This document shows positions 39,829-48,449 of a stretch of 64,000 bases of DNA, in pieces. The notes beneath the pieces are model-generated. The model was given only the letters and a program-made list of their open reading frames with translations. It did no database searches and was not told the DNA's origin. Location of the stretch: contig JALHRS010000022.1 in NCBI GenBank assembly GCA_022841325.1, positions 1-64,000 of the forward strand, written 5' to 3'. How positions within the stretch are numbered: the stretch's first letter is position 1; each line of letters begins with the position of its first letter. A program made the position numbers and the translations under genes. The stretch comes from Lysobacterales bacterium (GTDB lineage: Bacteria > Pseudomonadota > Gammaproteobacteria > Xanthomonadales > SZUA-5).

Positions 39829-40156
39829 GGGACAGGGGGCAGGGTACCCATCTTGCCGCCCGGTCAGAACGATGTGGTGGGCTCGGAGCGAATTTGAGGA
39901 GGGCCGCGCGCCTGCGCGGCCGCTCTTGATCTCCGGGCATTGAAAAGCGGCGCCGCAGCGCGGCGCCCTCCACATCGACCGCCCGCAATCCCGCGCCCTC
40001 TCGCGTGCTCTCTGCTTTTCCTTCGCGTTCTCTGCGTCCAGCTTCTGATGTCGACCCGCTCAGGTTCTGGATTATCGCGGGTAACACTCGTGACGCGAGG
40101 TCAATCCAGGTAAACACAGCCAGCCGTTGGGCACGCTGCGCTTAGCCCAACCTACC
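39829..40156. repeat. repeat-filled gap after the sulfur island
   Basis: The gap 39748-40158 holds a GGGACAGGGGGCAGGG tract (39829-39844), the reversed two-hairpin repeat at 39898-39971, a CTCGCGTGCTCTCTGC inverted repeat and a GTTGGGCACGCTGCG...CCCAACCTACC unit near 40126-40156. No gene is supported. Confidence 0.6.
39898..39971. repeat. two-hairpin dispersed repeat, copy 3 (reversed)
   Basis: Reads GGAGGGCCGCGCGCCTGCGC, GGCCG, linker TCTTGATCTCC, then GCGGCGCCGCAGCGCGGCGC and CCTCC. It is the reverse complement arrangement of 5607-5680 and 16249-16322 with the same 74-base length. Confidence 0.8.
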
Positions 40157-40158
40157 GA

Positions 40159-40695
40159 TCAGGCCCGTGCGCAGGGTGGGGCCGATGTCAGGGCCATGGC
40201 GTACTGGCACAGCTCGTCATCCCCGGGTTTGACCCGATAGCGCTGCTCCAGCTGCATGCCCAGCTGCTCCAGCAGATGTCTGGAGCGGATGTTCTCGGGC
40301 GTGGTGATGGCCAGCAGTCGGGGCATCTGGAACTGCTCGCGGGCCAGTGTCACGCAGGCGCGGGCGGCCTCCATTGCATAGCCGACGCCGGCATATTGGG
40401 GCAGCAGCGCGTAGCCGAGGTCCGGCTCGGGCAGGGTCTCGCGCTTGAGCAGGCCGCAGATGCCGATCAACTGCTGGTCGACCTTGCGCTCGATGGCGTA
40501 GAGCCCGAATCCGTGGCGTTCATACATCTCCAGCGGGCCTTTGCGCAGATACTCCTGAGCATCGGCCAGCGTGCGCACGCCGCGATCGCCGATGCCCGCC
40601 AGCCAGGTGGGATCATTGACCAGCTTGAAGATGAATTCGGCATCCGCCAGTTCCAGTCGCCGCAGGATCAAGCGATGGGTTTCGGCTACAGGCAT
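40159..40695 (-). CDS. GNAT-family N-acetyltransferase (RimJ/RimL type)
   Basis: The 178-residue protein starts TERLILR-like (ETHRLILRRLELADAEFIFKL) and has the acetyl-CoA loop region YAGVGYAMEAARACVTLA, then LLAITTPENIRSRHLLEQLGM. This is the layout of RimJ/RimL-like acetyltransferases that modify ribosomal proteins, other proteins or small molecules. The acceptor is unknown. The usual Q/RxxGxG/A loop reads QYAGVGYA, so CoA binding looks intact. It stands alone on the minus strand. Confidence 0.82.
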   Translation of the reverse strand: MPVAETHRLILRRLELADAEFIFKLVNDPTWLAGIGDRGVRTLADAQEYLRKGPLEMYERHGFGLYAIERKVDQQLIGICGLLKRETLPEPDLGYALLPQYAGVGYAMEAARACVTLAREQFQMPRLLAITTPENIRSRHLLEQLGMQLEQRYRVKPGDDELCQYAMALTSAPPCARA

Positions 40696-40763
40696 CCGAT
40701 CTGCTCCAGGGGCTGTGAATCCTGCCGCTCATGGTAGATCAGTGCGCGCAGTTGCGCGCCGCC

Positions 40764-41447
40764 TCAGATCGACTCGACGTAATCGGCTAGCTGCGCCAGA
40801 CAGCTGACCGTATGCGGCGGATCTCCGCCGAGCTGCCAGCCCAGCGACTCGCGGTCCAGCCACACCGCATGCAGGCCGGCACCGAGTGCGCCGAGCACGT
40901 CCTGCTCTGGATGGTCGCCGACATGTACGGTTTCCCCCGGGGTGCTGCCCGCCAACGCGCATGCGGCGAGGAATATGCCGGGATCAGGTTTGGCCGCGCC
41001 ATGACCGCGGGCGGTGATCTCGGCCCGGAACAGCCGCTTCAGACCCACCCGGTCCAGACAGGCGTTGCCGTTGGTCAGCGATACCAGTGGCGCCCGGCGG
41101 GCCAGTCTTTCCAGGGCGTCGCCCACTTCCGGGTAGAGCTCGACCCGATTGCGGGCGGCGTAGAACACTTCGAAGGCCTCGTTGACCTCGCGCTCGCCAT
41201 AACCATAGGGCGTCAGCGCGGCGCGCAGGCAGAGCATCCGCAGCGTGGTGAAATCATGGCCGAGTTCCGGATGCTCCAGGAAGGTGCGGTCGCGCAGGCG
41301 CCGCATCTCCACGATCGGCAGGGCCGCAGCGACTTCCGGGCAGTTCTGTTCGAACCATTGTTGCAGGGCCAGATCGGCCCGCTCCATGACCGGGGCTATG
41401 GGCCACAGGGTGTCGTCCAGATCCAGCGTGATGGCGGTGATTTTCAT
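40764..41447 (-). CDS. HAD-superfamily hydrolase (YjjG-like phosphatase)
   Basis: The 227-residue protein has the HAD motifs: I, LDLDDTLWP with the nucleophile Asp; II, LVSLTNGN; III, the Lys of GAAKPDPGIF; and IV, VHVGDHPEQDVLGA. The helical cap fits the YjjG/2-haloacid dehalogenase type. It probably dephosphorylates nucleotides or sugar phosphates in the cytoplasm. The ATG at 41447 is divergent from btaA, 160 bases away. Substrate cannot be set from sequence. Confidence 0.87.
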   Translation of the reverse strand: MKITAITLDLDDTLWPIAPVMERADLALQQWFEQNCPEVAAALPIVEMRRLRDRTFLEHPELGHDFTTLRMLCLRAALTPYGYGEREVNEAFEVFYAARNRVELYPEVGDALERLARRAPLVSLTNGNACLDRVGLKRLFRAEITARGHGAAKPDPGIFLAACALAGSTPGETVHVGDHPEQDVLGALGAGLHAVWLDRESLGWQLGGDPPHTVSCLAQLADYVESI

Positions 41448-41607
41448 GCCGCAATTGTAGCCGGGCGATGCTGACGGCGGTGGGAACGATGATCTGGATC
41501 ACGGCTGCGGAGCGGTCGTCGGCGACTCGGGGATGCAGTGATCCGGACCCAAAAACGCAACATCGTCGACCTAAGCTCGACAGGAACTTCCGCCAGAAGA
41601 CCACCGC

Positions 41608-42768
41608 ATGAAAATCGCGCATCGCGCTTACGACGCCTGGTTTCGCAAGGTTCATGGCTCGCGCCTGATCTACAACACCTGCTGGGAGGATCCGCGCGCC
41701 GATCGCCAGCTGCTGGGCATCCAGTCTGGCGACCGCATCGTCATGATCACCAGCGCCGGCTGCAATACCCTGGACTATCTGCTGGATGATCCGGCCCGCA
41801 TCGACTGCGTGGACATGAACCCGCGCCAGAATGCGCTGCTGGAACTGAAGCTGGCAGTACTGGCGGTAGGCAATCACGATCTGCTGTTTCAGCTCTTCGG
41901 GCGCGGCAACCACCCGGATTTTGCAGCCGTCTATCCGACCCTGCGCCCGCATCTGTCGGTTTCGGCGCAAGCGCATTGGGATCGCAGCCGGAACGCCTTC
42001 AGCCCGCGCGGGCGTGGCTCTTTCTACTTTCGCGGCGCCTCCGGCGATGTGGCCTGGTGGGTGCGGACCATGCTGCGCAGTCTGCAGCCCGGTCTCTGGC
42101 GCGAGATCTGCGGTTTGCTCGAAGCCACGAGTCTGCCAGAGCAGCGCGAGCGCTATGCCCGTATCGAGCCACGGCTGTGGGGGACGCTGCTGCGCTGGGC
42201 GGCCCGCCAACCGGCGGTGCTGACGCTGCTGGGCGTGCCGCGGGCGCAGCGCAATCTGATCGAAAGCCAGTATCCGGGCGGCATCAATCGCTACATCGAA
42301 GACAAGCTGCGCTATCTGCTGACCGAACTGCCGATCCAGGAGAACTACTTCTGGCGGGTCTATCTGCTGGGCTCCTACAGCGAGCAGTGCTGTCCGAACT
42401 ATCTGCGGCCGGAGCACTTCGCCGAACTGGCGCGGCGTGCCGATCGGGTCAGGACTCATACCGCCACGCTCACGGATTTCCTGTCGCAGGCGGAAAGCCG
42501 TTTCAACCAGTTCGTACTGCTCGATCACCAGGACTGGATGGCGGCGCACCGCCCGGAGTTGCTCGACGATGAGTGGAATCTGCTGATCCGGTGCAGCGCC
42601 ACGGACGCCCGCGTGTTGATGCGATCGGCCGGGCTCTCCATCGATTTCCTGCCCCAGTTCGCCCGGGCCAGGCTGCAGGCTCACCCGGATGACTGCGCGC
42701 GTTGGCATCGCCTGGATCGCGTCGGCACCTATGGCAGCGTGTTCTGTGCCACGGTGGCCGCGGCATGA
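41608..42768 (+). CDS. btaA: BtaA-like S-adenosylmethionine:diacylglycerol aminocarboxypropyl transferase
   Basis: The 386-residue protein matches the DUF3419/BtaA family: IYNTCWEDPRADRQLL, then a SAM-binding region VMITSAGCNTLDYLL and DCVDMNPRQNALLELKL. BtaA moves the 3-amino-3-carboxypropyl group of SAM to diacylglycerol, giving the homoserine lipid. Its stop overlaps the start of the methyltransferase gene, which would finish the betaine lipid DGTS. Such lipids replace phospholipids when phosphate is low. I see no Pho box by eye in the 160 bases upstream, but this was not searched with a matrix. Confidence 0.85.
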   Translation: MKIAHRAYDAWFRKVHGSRLIYNTCWEDPRADRQLLGIQSGDRIVMITSAGCNTLDYLLDDPARIDCVDMNPRQNALLELKLAVLAVGNHDLLFQLFGRGNHPDFAAVYPTLRPHLSVSAQAHWDRSRNAFSPRGRGSFYFRGASGDVAWWVRTMLRSLQPGLWREICGLLEATSLPEQRERYARIEPRLWGTLLRWAARQPAVLTLLGVPRAQRNLIESQYPGGINRYIEDKLRYLLTELPIQENYFWRVYLLGSYSEQCCPNYLRPEHFAELARRADRVRTHTATLTDFLSQAESRFNQFVLLDHQDWMAAHRPELLDDEWNLLIRCSATDARVLMRSAGLSIDFLPQFARARLQAHPDDCARWHRLDRVGTYGSVFCATVAAA

Positions 42769-43385
42769 GTACGGCAGGCGTTGCCGAGGAGCAGGCGCTG
42801 GCCCGTTACTACCGTTGGCATGCGCGCATCTACGACCTGACGCGCTGGAGCTTCCTGTTTGGCCGGGACCGGCTGATCGACGAGATTGTCGCTCAGGCCA
42901 GTCCGGCACCGCGGCGGATCCTGGAGATCGGCTGCGGCACCGGGCGCAATCTGCGGGCCCTGGCAGAGCGCTTTCCAGAGGCCGAGTTGCATGGCGTGGA
43001 TCTCTCGGCGGACATGCTGGATCAGGCCGGCAAACGGCTGGTGCCCTACGGCAGCCGGCTGACCTTGCATCAGACCCCCTACGCCGGATTGCCGGGGCAG
43101 TTCGATCTGATCGTCGCCTCCTATCTGCTGTCCATGGTGGGCCCCGGAGTGGATCAGCTGCTGGCCGACGCCGCCGACAATCTGTCAGCCCAGGGACTCA
43201 TCGCCGTCGTCGATTTCCGTGATACCCCCAGCACCTGGTTCCGGCGCTGGATGGGGCTCAATCACGTGCATCTGGACGACCGTCTGCTGCCACGCCTGAA
43301 AAGCCGGTTCCGCGTGCAGGACAGCGGCACCCGCTCAGCCTACGCCGGAGCCTGGCGTTGGTTCTGGTTTGTAGGTGGCCAGTAG
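42765..43385 (+). CDS. btaB: BtaB-like SAM-dependent methyltransferase
   Basis: The 206-residue protein is a class I methyltransferase: ILEIGCGTGRNLRALA (SAM loop), LHGVDLSADML and DLIVASYLLSMVGPG. The N-terminal part YYRWHARIYDLTRWSFLFGRD is typical of BtaB-type enzymes, which add three methyl groups to the homoserine lipid to make DGTS. The ATG at 42765 overlaps the btaA stop by four bases, so the genes are coupled. Together they form a complete betaine-lipid pathway. Confidence 0.85.
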   Translation: MSTAGVAEEQALARYYRWHARIYDLTRWSFLFGRDRLIDEIVAQASPAPRRILEIGCGTGRNLRALAERFPEAELHGVDLSADMLDQAGKRLVPYGSRLTLHQTPYAGLPGQFDLIVASYLLSMVGPGVDQLLADAADNLSAQGLIAVVDFRDTPSTWFRRWMGLNHVHLDDRLLPRLKSRFRVQDSGTRSAYAGAWRWFWFVGGQ

Positions 43386-43393
43386 CGGGGGCG

Positions 43394-43456
43394 TGGGGCA
43401 CGGGGCACGGGGCACGGGGCACGGGGCACGGGGCACGGGGCACGGGGCACGGGGCA
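43394..43456. repeat. heptanucleotide tandem repeat CGGGGCA, nine units
   Basis: One TGGGGCA and eight CGGGGCA units run without a break, nine bases after the btaB stop codon. The GGGGCA core is the same as in the tract inside soxD. Confidence 0.9.
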
Positions 43457-43480
43457 ACGCCAGGGTTTGCGGCCTCTGTA

Positions 43481-43755
43481 GGTCCAGACTTGTCTGGACG
43501 CATTTCTCGCCCGTCCAGAACGCAGGCCGCAGCTGTTCCGCTGTTTCGCGGTCCATCCGACAGCGGCTCGGCGTAGCCCGAAGTGCGCGCAGCGCTCTCC
43601 GGGCGGTGAGGCGAAACAGCCCCGGTGAGCCGCTGTGCACGCGCAGCTTGGGTGCATTTGCAGGACCTTGCGAAGAGCGTCCAGACCAGTCTGGACCTAC
43701 GACAGCCCGAAGTCCTTCAGCCTTTCCCGCGCCCCGCGCCCCGCGCCCCGCGCCT
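43481..43755. repeat. mixed repeats between btaB and the protease gene
   Basis: The gap 43386-43765 contains GTCCAGAC palindromes at 43481-43502 and 43676-43702, a GTAGCCCGAAGTGCGCGCAG unit at 43572-43641, and a four-unit CCCGCGC heptanucleotide tract at about 43726-43753. No gene is supported. Confidence 0.65.
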
Positions 43756-43765
43756 CTTGCCCCCG

Positions 43766-44908
43766 TCAATGCGGCTTCTGCGCCAGTTGCACATGCTTGG
43801 CGAACACCAGGCCGGCGCGGACGGCTTCCAGGTCCACCATGGTGCCGGGTGCCAGATTCGCTTCGGCGTTGCGGAACTGCGCCAGCGAGGTTACCGGGCC
43901 GCCACGGAAACTGATCAGGATGTCGCCGGGTCGCAGCTCGGCCTGGGCTGCCGGCGAACCGTCGGCGACGGCCTGCACCTGCAGACCGATCCGCAATTCG
44001 CCGGTGGTCGAGTGGCGCAATTCCACCGGTGCCAGTTCCACGCCCAGCCAGGCCCGGGTGACGTAACCCTGACGCACGATGTCATCAAGCACGGCCCTGG
44101 CAGTTTCGGCAGGAATCGCAAAGCTGATGCCCTCGGCGCCGCGGCCACGACCGAACATGGCGGTGTTGATGCCGACCAACTGGCCTTCGGCGTTGACCAG
44201 CGCGCCGCCCGAGTTGCCGGTGTTGACTGCGGCGTCGGTCTGGATCAGGTACTCGTAGCCGTTCAGGCCGACATTGAGGCGCTCGTTGCCGAGCGCGCTG
44301 ACGATGCCCATGGTCACGCTCTGGCCGAGGCCAAAGGGATTGCCGATGGCCAGCACCACATCGCCGATGCGCAGGGAATCCTTGTCGGCGAAACTCACCG
44401 CCGGCAACTCGTCCGCATCGATCTTCAGCACCGCCAGATCGGTGTCGGGGTCAGTGGCGACCACCCGCGCATCGGTGGTGCGGCCATCCCAGAGCACGGC
44501 GCGGATGTTGTCCTTGTTCTCGACCACGTGATTGTTGGTCAGCAGATAGCCATCGGCGCGCACGATCACCGCCGAACCCAGGCTCTCCTCCAGCCGCTGG
44601 CGGGGTGGGCCCACCGGCGAAAAGCTGGGGCCAAGAAAGCGCTGCGCCGCCGGATTGCCTTCCAGCCGCGAGTAGCTGGGTTCGGTCACGATGCGATTGG
44701 CGTAGATATTGACCACCGAGGGCCCGGCGGCACCGACCGCGGGGGCGTAGCTGCGTGGCGCGTGTTGCTCGCTACCGTTGCCGCGGGAGGGCCAGCCGAA
44801 GCGCAGCAACAGGATCAGCAGCGCGATCGCGAGTCCGGCCATGGCCCAGCCCCCAAAGTAGCGGGCGTGTTCGCGCAGGTCGGAGGAAGTTCTGGTCGAT
44901 TTCGTCAT
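43766..44908 (-). CDS. DegS/HtrA-like trypsin-type serine protease with one PDZ domain
   Basis: The 380-residue protein has one N-terminal membrane helix (about 19-38), then the protease domain with His in LLTNNHVVE, Asp in DTDLAVLKID and Ser in NTGNSGGALVN. A single PDZ domain follows (AWLGVELAPVE to the end). One PDZ plus a membrane anchor is the DegS/AlgW plan, a periplasmic sensor that cleaves an anti-sigma factor during envelope stress. A general housekeeping HtrA role is the alternative. It is on the minus strand, divergent from gdhA. Confidence 0.88.
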   Translation of the reverse strand: MTKSTRTSSDLREHARYFGGWAMAGLAIALLILLLRFGWPSRGNGSEQHAPRSYAPAVGAAGPSVVNIYANRIVTEPSYSRLEGNPAAQRFLGPSFSPVGPPRQRLEESLGSAVIVRADGYLLTNNHVVENKDNIRAVLWDGRTTDARVVATDPDTDLAVLKIDADELPAVSFADKDSLRIGDVVLAIGNPFGLGQSVTMGIVSALGNERLNVGLNGYEYLIQTDAAVNTGNSGGALVNAEGQLVGINTAMFGRGRGAEGISFAIPAETARAVLDDIVRQGYVTRAWLGVELAPVELRHSTTGELRIGLQVQAVADGSPAAQAELRPGDILISFRGGPVTSLAQFRNAEANLAPGTMVDLEAVRAGLVFAKHVQLAQKPH

Positions 44909-45096
44909 CGCGCCATTCTAGAGGTGCGCGGGCCGCACCGGGTCTGAACGGGGAGACCGAGATTGCGGCCGAAATCTGGCCCGGCAGTGATGCCGAATTG
45001 TAACGCGAGCACCGTCATGCCGGGCTTTAGGGAGTATGGTTCTGGGTCAGCACGAACATTGTCCGGCCGCTATGGCCATTACCGGGGAGTAGAGAC

Positions 45097-46455
45097 ATGG
45101 GGCGTGAAACGGTACCGAGTCTTGACGAGTTCGTAGAGGGCGTAGAAAAGCGCAATCCGGGGCAGCCCGAGTTCATCCAGGCACTGCGCGAAGTGGCCGA
45201 GAGCGTGCTGGATCACATCCGGGCCAATCCCAAGTACCACGATCACCAGATTCTCGAACGCATGGCCGAACCCGATCGGGTGATCTCCTTCCGCGTCTGC
45301 TGGCAGGACGATGCCGGCAATATTCGTGTCAATCGCGGCTATCGCATCCAGAACAACAGTGCCATCGGGCCCTACAAGGGCGGCATCCGTTTCCATCCCT
45401 CGGTGAATCAGGGCGTGCTGAAGTTTCTGGCCTTCGAGCAGACCTTCAAGAACGCGCTGACCGGCCTGCCCATGGGTGGCGGCAAAGGCGGCTCCAATTT
45501 CAACCCCAAGGGCAAGTCCGAGGCGGAAGTCATGCGCTTCTGCCAGTCCTTCATGACCGAGCTCTATCGTCATGTGGGCGAAGACACTGACGTGCCCGCT
45601 GGCGACATCGGCGTTGGCGGTCGTGAGATCGGCTACATGTTCGGCCAGTACAAGCGCATCACCAACCGCTATGTCGGCGTGCTCACCGGCAAGGGACTGG
45701 AATACGGCGGCAGCCCGATCCGCACCGAGGCGACGGGCTACGGTGCGGTGTATTTCCTGGAAGACATGCTGAAGCGCGCCGGCAAGTCCATCGAGGGTCA
45801 GACCTGTCTGGTCTCGGGCTCGGGCAACGTGGCGCAGCATGCCGTCGAGAAGATCCTGCATCTGGGGGGCAAGCCGGTCACACTCAGTGATTCCGACGGC
45901 TTCATTCACGATCCGGAAGGCTTCACGCACGAAAAGCTGGCCTTCATCAAGGATCTGAAGAACAAGCGTCGCGGTCGTATCGAGGAGTACGTGGGCAAGT
46001 TCGGCGGCAGCTTCCATGCCGGCCAGCGTCCATGGATCGTGCCGGGCCACATCGCCGTTCCCTGCGCCACACAGAACGAGATCAGTGGCGCCGATGCCAA
46101 GACCCTGTTGTCCAATGGCCTGTACGCGGTTTCCGAAGGCGCCAACATGCCCTCGGATCTGGAAGCGGTGCATCTGTTCCAGGCTGCACGCATCCTGTTC
46201 GCGCCGGGCAAGGCGGCCAATGCCGGCGGCGTAGCTGTTTCCGGTCTGGAGATGAGCCAGAACTCCGCACGCATCACCTGGAAGGAAGATGAACTGCAGC
46301 GTCTGCTGCGCGACATCATGCACGGCATTCACGAGCGCTGTGAGCGCTACGGCGGTGTGGCCGGTGATGCCAAGTACATCGATTACGTCAAGGGTGCCAA
46401 CATCGCCGGCTTCGTCAAGGTCGCCGACGCCATGATTGCCCACGGCGTGGTCTGA
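45097..46455 (+). CDS. gdhA: glutamate dehydrogenase, NADP-type
   Basis: The 452-residue enzyme has the substrate region GPYKGGIRFHPSVN, the catalytic Lys in PMGGGKGGSNFNP, PAGDIGVGGREIG, and the coenzyme loop SGSGNVAQHA. Length and motif set fit the hexameric NADP-dependent enzyme, which assimilates ammonium onto 2-oxoglutarate. Ammonium or amino groups from the polyamine pathway would enter central metabolism here. The start is an ATG at 45097 after GGGGAG. A terminator-like hairpin follows at 46467. Confidence 0.94.
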   Translation: MGRETVPSLDEFVEGVEKRNPGQPEFIQALREVAESVLDHIRANPKYHDHQILERMAEPDRVISFRVCWQDDAGNIRVNRGYRIQNNSAIGPYKGGIRFHPSVNQGVLKFLAFEQTFKNALTGLPMGGGKGGSNFNPKGKSEAEVMRFCQSFMTELYRHVGEDTDVPAGDIGVGGREIGYMFGQYKRITNRYVGVLTGKGLEYGGSPIRTEATGYGAVYFLEDMLKRAGKSIEGQTCLVSGSGNVAQHAVEKILHLGGKPVTLSDSDGFIHDPEGFTHEKLAFIKDLKNKRRGRIEEYVGKFGGSFHAGQRPWIVPGHIAVPCATQNEISGADAKTLLSNGLYAVSEGANMPSDLEAVHLFQAARILFAPGKAANAGGVAVSGLEMSQNSARITWKEDELQRLLRDIMHGIHERCERYGGVAGDAKYIDYVKGANIAGFVKVADAMIAHGVV

Positions 46456-46466
46456 CCTGCAATTGC

Positions 46467-46494
46467 GGGGGCGCTGCCGCAGCGCCTCCGTTTT
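46467..46494 (+). terminator. probable intrinsic terminator of gdhA
   Basis: GGGGGCGCTG, loop CCG, then CAGCGCCTCC form a ten-base stem with one mismatch, followed by GTTTT. It lies 11 bases after the gdhA stop codon. Confidence 0.65.
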
Positions 46495-46611
46495 CCCGAG
46501 CTGATCGACCAATCTCGTTGTGTCGACTTGGACCGATCCTGTAAACTTGCAGGGTTTCGGGGCCGCCAACATGGGGCTCTGAGTGGTCTTTCGTTTCGTA
46601 TGGAGTCAAGC

Positions 46612-47208
46612 ATGGCAGCAGAGTCCGTCAACCACGGCCGGCGCCGGTTTCTGACCGCTTCGACTGTCGTTGTGGGTGGAGTAGGTGGTGTTTTTGCCGC
46701 CATTCCGTTCATCAGCGCGTGGAAGCCCAGTGCCCGGGCAGTCGCAGCGGGTGCGCCCGTATCCGCCGACATCAGCAAGCTGGCCGTTGGCACGCAGATG
46801 ACCGTCGCCTGGCGCGGTCGCCCCATCTTCATCGTGCGCCGCAGCGAAGAAATGCTGAGTGGCCTGGCGGGCGAAGACGCTCGGCTGAAAGACCCGAAAT
46901 CCGAGGTGGTCGAGCAGCAGCCCGAGTTCGCCAAGAACGAATACCGCTCCCTGAAGCCCGATGTGCTGGTGCTGGTGGGTTCGTGCACGCATCTGGGTTG
47001 CTCGCCCAAGCTGCACCCTGAAGTACAGCCAGAACCCTGGGATTCGCAGTGGAAGGGCGGCTATTACTGCCCCTGCCACAACTCGCGCTTCGATCTGGCG
47101 GGACGCGTCTACGAGGGTTCGCCCGCGCCGACCAACCTGGCTGTGCCACCGTATCGCTTCGAAAGCGATACCCGGTTGGTCATCGGCGAAACCGAAGGAG
47201 CGGCATGA
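46612..47208 (+). CDS. petA: ubiquinol-cytochrome c reductase, Rieske iron-sulfur subunit
   Basis: The 198-residue protein has a twin-arginine-like start (GRRRFLTASTVVVGGVGGVF), a membrane anchor and the Rieske cluster motifs CTHLGC and CPCHNSRF, which hold the 2Fe-2S centre. It passes electrons from ubiquinol to cytochrome c1. GGAG lies six bases before the ATG at 46612; another Met 12 bases upstream is less likely. Its stop overlaps the petB start. It is the first gene of petABC, through which electrons from Sox and other routes reach the oxidases. Confidence 0.94.
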   Translation: MAAESVNHGRRRFLTASTVVVGGVGGVFAAIPFISAWKPSARAVAAGAPVSADISKLAVGTQMTVAWRGRPIFIVRRSEEMLSGLAGEDARLKDPKSEVVEQQPEFAKNEYRSLKPDVLVLVGSCTHLGCSPKLHPEVQPEPWDSQWKGGYYCPCHNSRFDLAGRVYEGSPAPTNLAVPPYRFESDTRLVIGETEGAA

Positions 47209-48449
47209 TGGCTGGCGAGCGTACGACAACCGTGAACGGCATCCTCGGCTGGCTCGATCAGCGCATGCCGGTGGTCGATTTCTGGAACAAGCATCTGGCG
47301 CAGTATTACGCGCCCAAGAGTTTCAACATCTGGTACTACTTCGGCTCGCTGGCGATTCTGGTGCTGGTCAATCAGATCGTGACGGGTATCTGGCTGACCA
47401 TGCACTACAAGCCGAGCGCTGCTGAAGCTTTCGGCTCGGTCGAATACATCATGCGCGATGTGCCCTGGGGCTGGCTGATCCGCTACCTGCATTCCACCGG
47501 CGCGTCGTTCTTCTTCATCGTCGTCTACCTGCACATGTTCCGCGGTCTGATGTACGGCTCCTATCAGAAGCCTCGGGAACTGGTCTGGGTGCTCGGCATG
47601 CTGATCTTCCTGGCGCTGATGGCCGAAGCCTTCCTGGGCTATGTGTTGCCCTGGGGTCAGATGTCCTTCTGGGGCGCGCAGGTGATCGTGTCGCTGTTCG
47701 GCGCCATTCCGGTAGTCGGTGAGGGGCTGGTGCAGTGGATCCAGGGTGACTACCTGCCGTCGGACGCCACCATCAACCGCTTCTTTGCGCTGCACGTGGT
47801 GGCATTGCCGATCTCTCTGCTGCTGCTGGTGGTGCTGCATCTGGGCGCGCTGCATGAAGTGGGTTCGAACAATCCCGATGGCGTCGACATCAAGAAGAAG
47901 AAGGATGCCCAGGGTGTGCCGCTGGACGGCATTCCCTTCCACCCCTATTACACGGTCAAGGATCTGTTCGGCGTCGGTGTCTTCCTGACGCTGTTCGCCT
48001 TCGTGATCTTCTTCGAACCGACCTTCGGCGATCTGTTTCTGGAATACGACAATTTTGCACCGGCCGATCCCATGGTCACGCCTGCCCACATCAAACCGGT
48101 GTGGTACTTCACGCCCTACTACGCGATGTTGCGGGCGATTCCCGACAAACTGATGGGCGTGATCGTCATGGGTGCTGCGGTGTCTATCCTGTTCCTGATT
48201 CCCTGGCTGGATCGCAGTCCGGTGCGCTCGATCCGCTACCGTGGTCCGCTCACCAAGATTGCCCTGACGCTGTTCACGGTGGCCTTTGTGACACTGGGCT
48301 ATCTCGGCCTGCAGGCCGGTAGCGAGTTGCAGAAGCTGGTTGCCCAGATCTGCACATTGATCTATTTCCTGTTCTTCCTACTGATGCCGGTGTACACCAA
48401 GATCGATGCGGTCAAGCCGGTTCCTGATCGGGTGACGATGCATGATTAA
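47205..48449 (+). CDS. petB: cytochrome b subunit of the bc1 complex
   Basis: The 414-residue integral membrane protein has eight or so helices, with haem-b His pairs in RYLHSTGASFFFIVVYLHMFR and FFALHVVALPISLLLLVVLH. The quinol-site segment reads PWGQMSFWGA, and the usual PEW motif region is at KPVWYF. It holds both haems b and the two quinone sites. The ATG at 47205 overlaps the petA stop; the gene ends inside petC. It is a full-length cytochrome b, not split as in some groups. Confidence 0.95.
   Translation: MMAGERTTTVNGILGWLDQRMPVVDFWNKHLAQYYAPKSFNIWYYFGSLAILVLVNQIVTGIWLTMHYKPSAAEAFGSVEYIMRDVPWGWLIRYLHSTGASFFFIVVYLHMFRGLMYGSYQKPRELVWVLGMLIFLALMAEAFLGYVLPWGQMSFWGAQVIVSLFGAIPVVGEGLVQWIQGDYLPSDATINRFFALHVVALPISLLLLVVLHLGALHEVGSNNPDGVDIKKKKDAQGVPLDGIPFHPYYTVKDLFGVGVFLTLFAFVIFFEPTFGDLFLEYDNFAPADPMVTPAHIKPVWYFTPYYAMLRAIPDKLMGVIVMGAAVSILFLIPWLDRSPVRSIRYRGPLTKIALTLFTVAFVTLGYLGLQAGSELQKLVAQICTLIYFLFFLLMPVYTKIDAVKPVPDRVTMHD

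Noticed and set aside
41448..41607. Pho box upstream of btaA
   Set aside because: No pair of CTGTCAT-like repeats could be seen by eye in the gap between the HAD gene and btaA.
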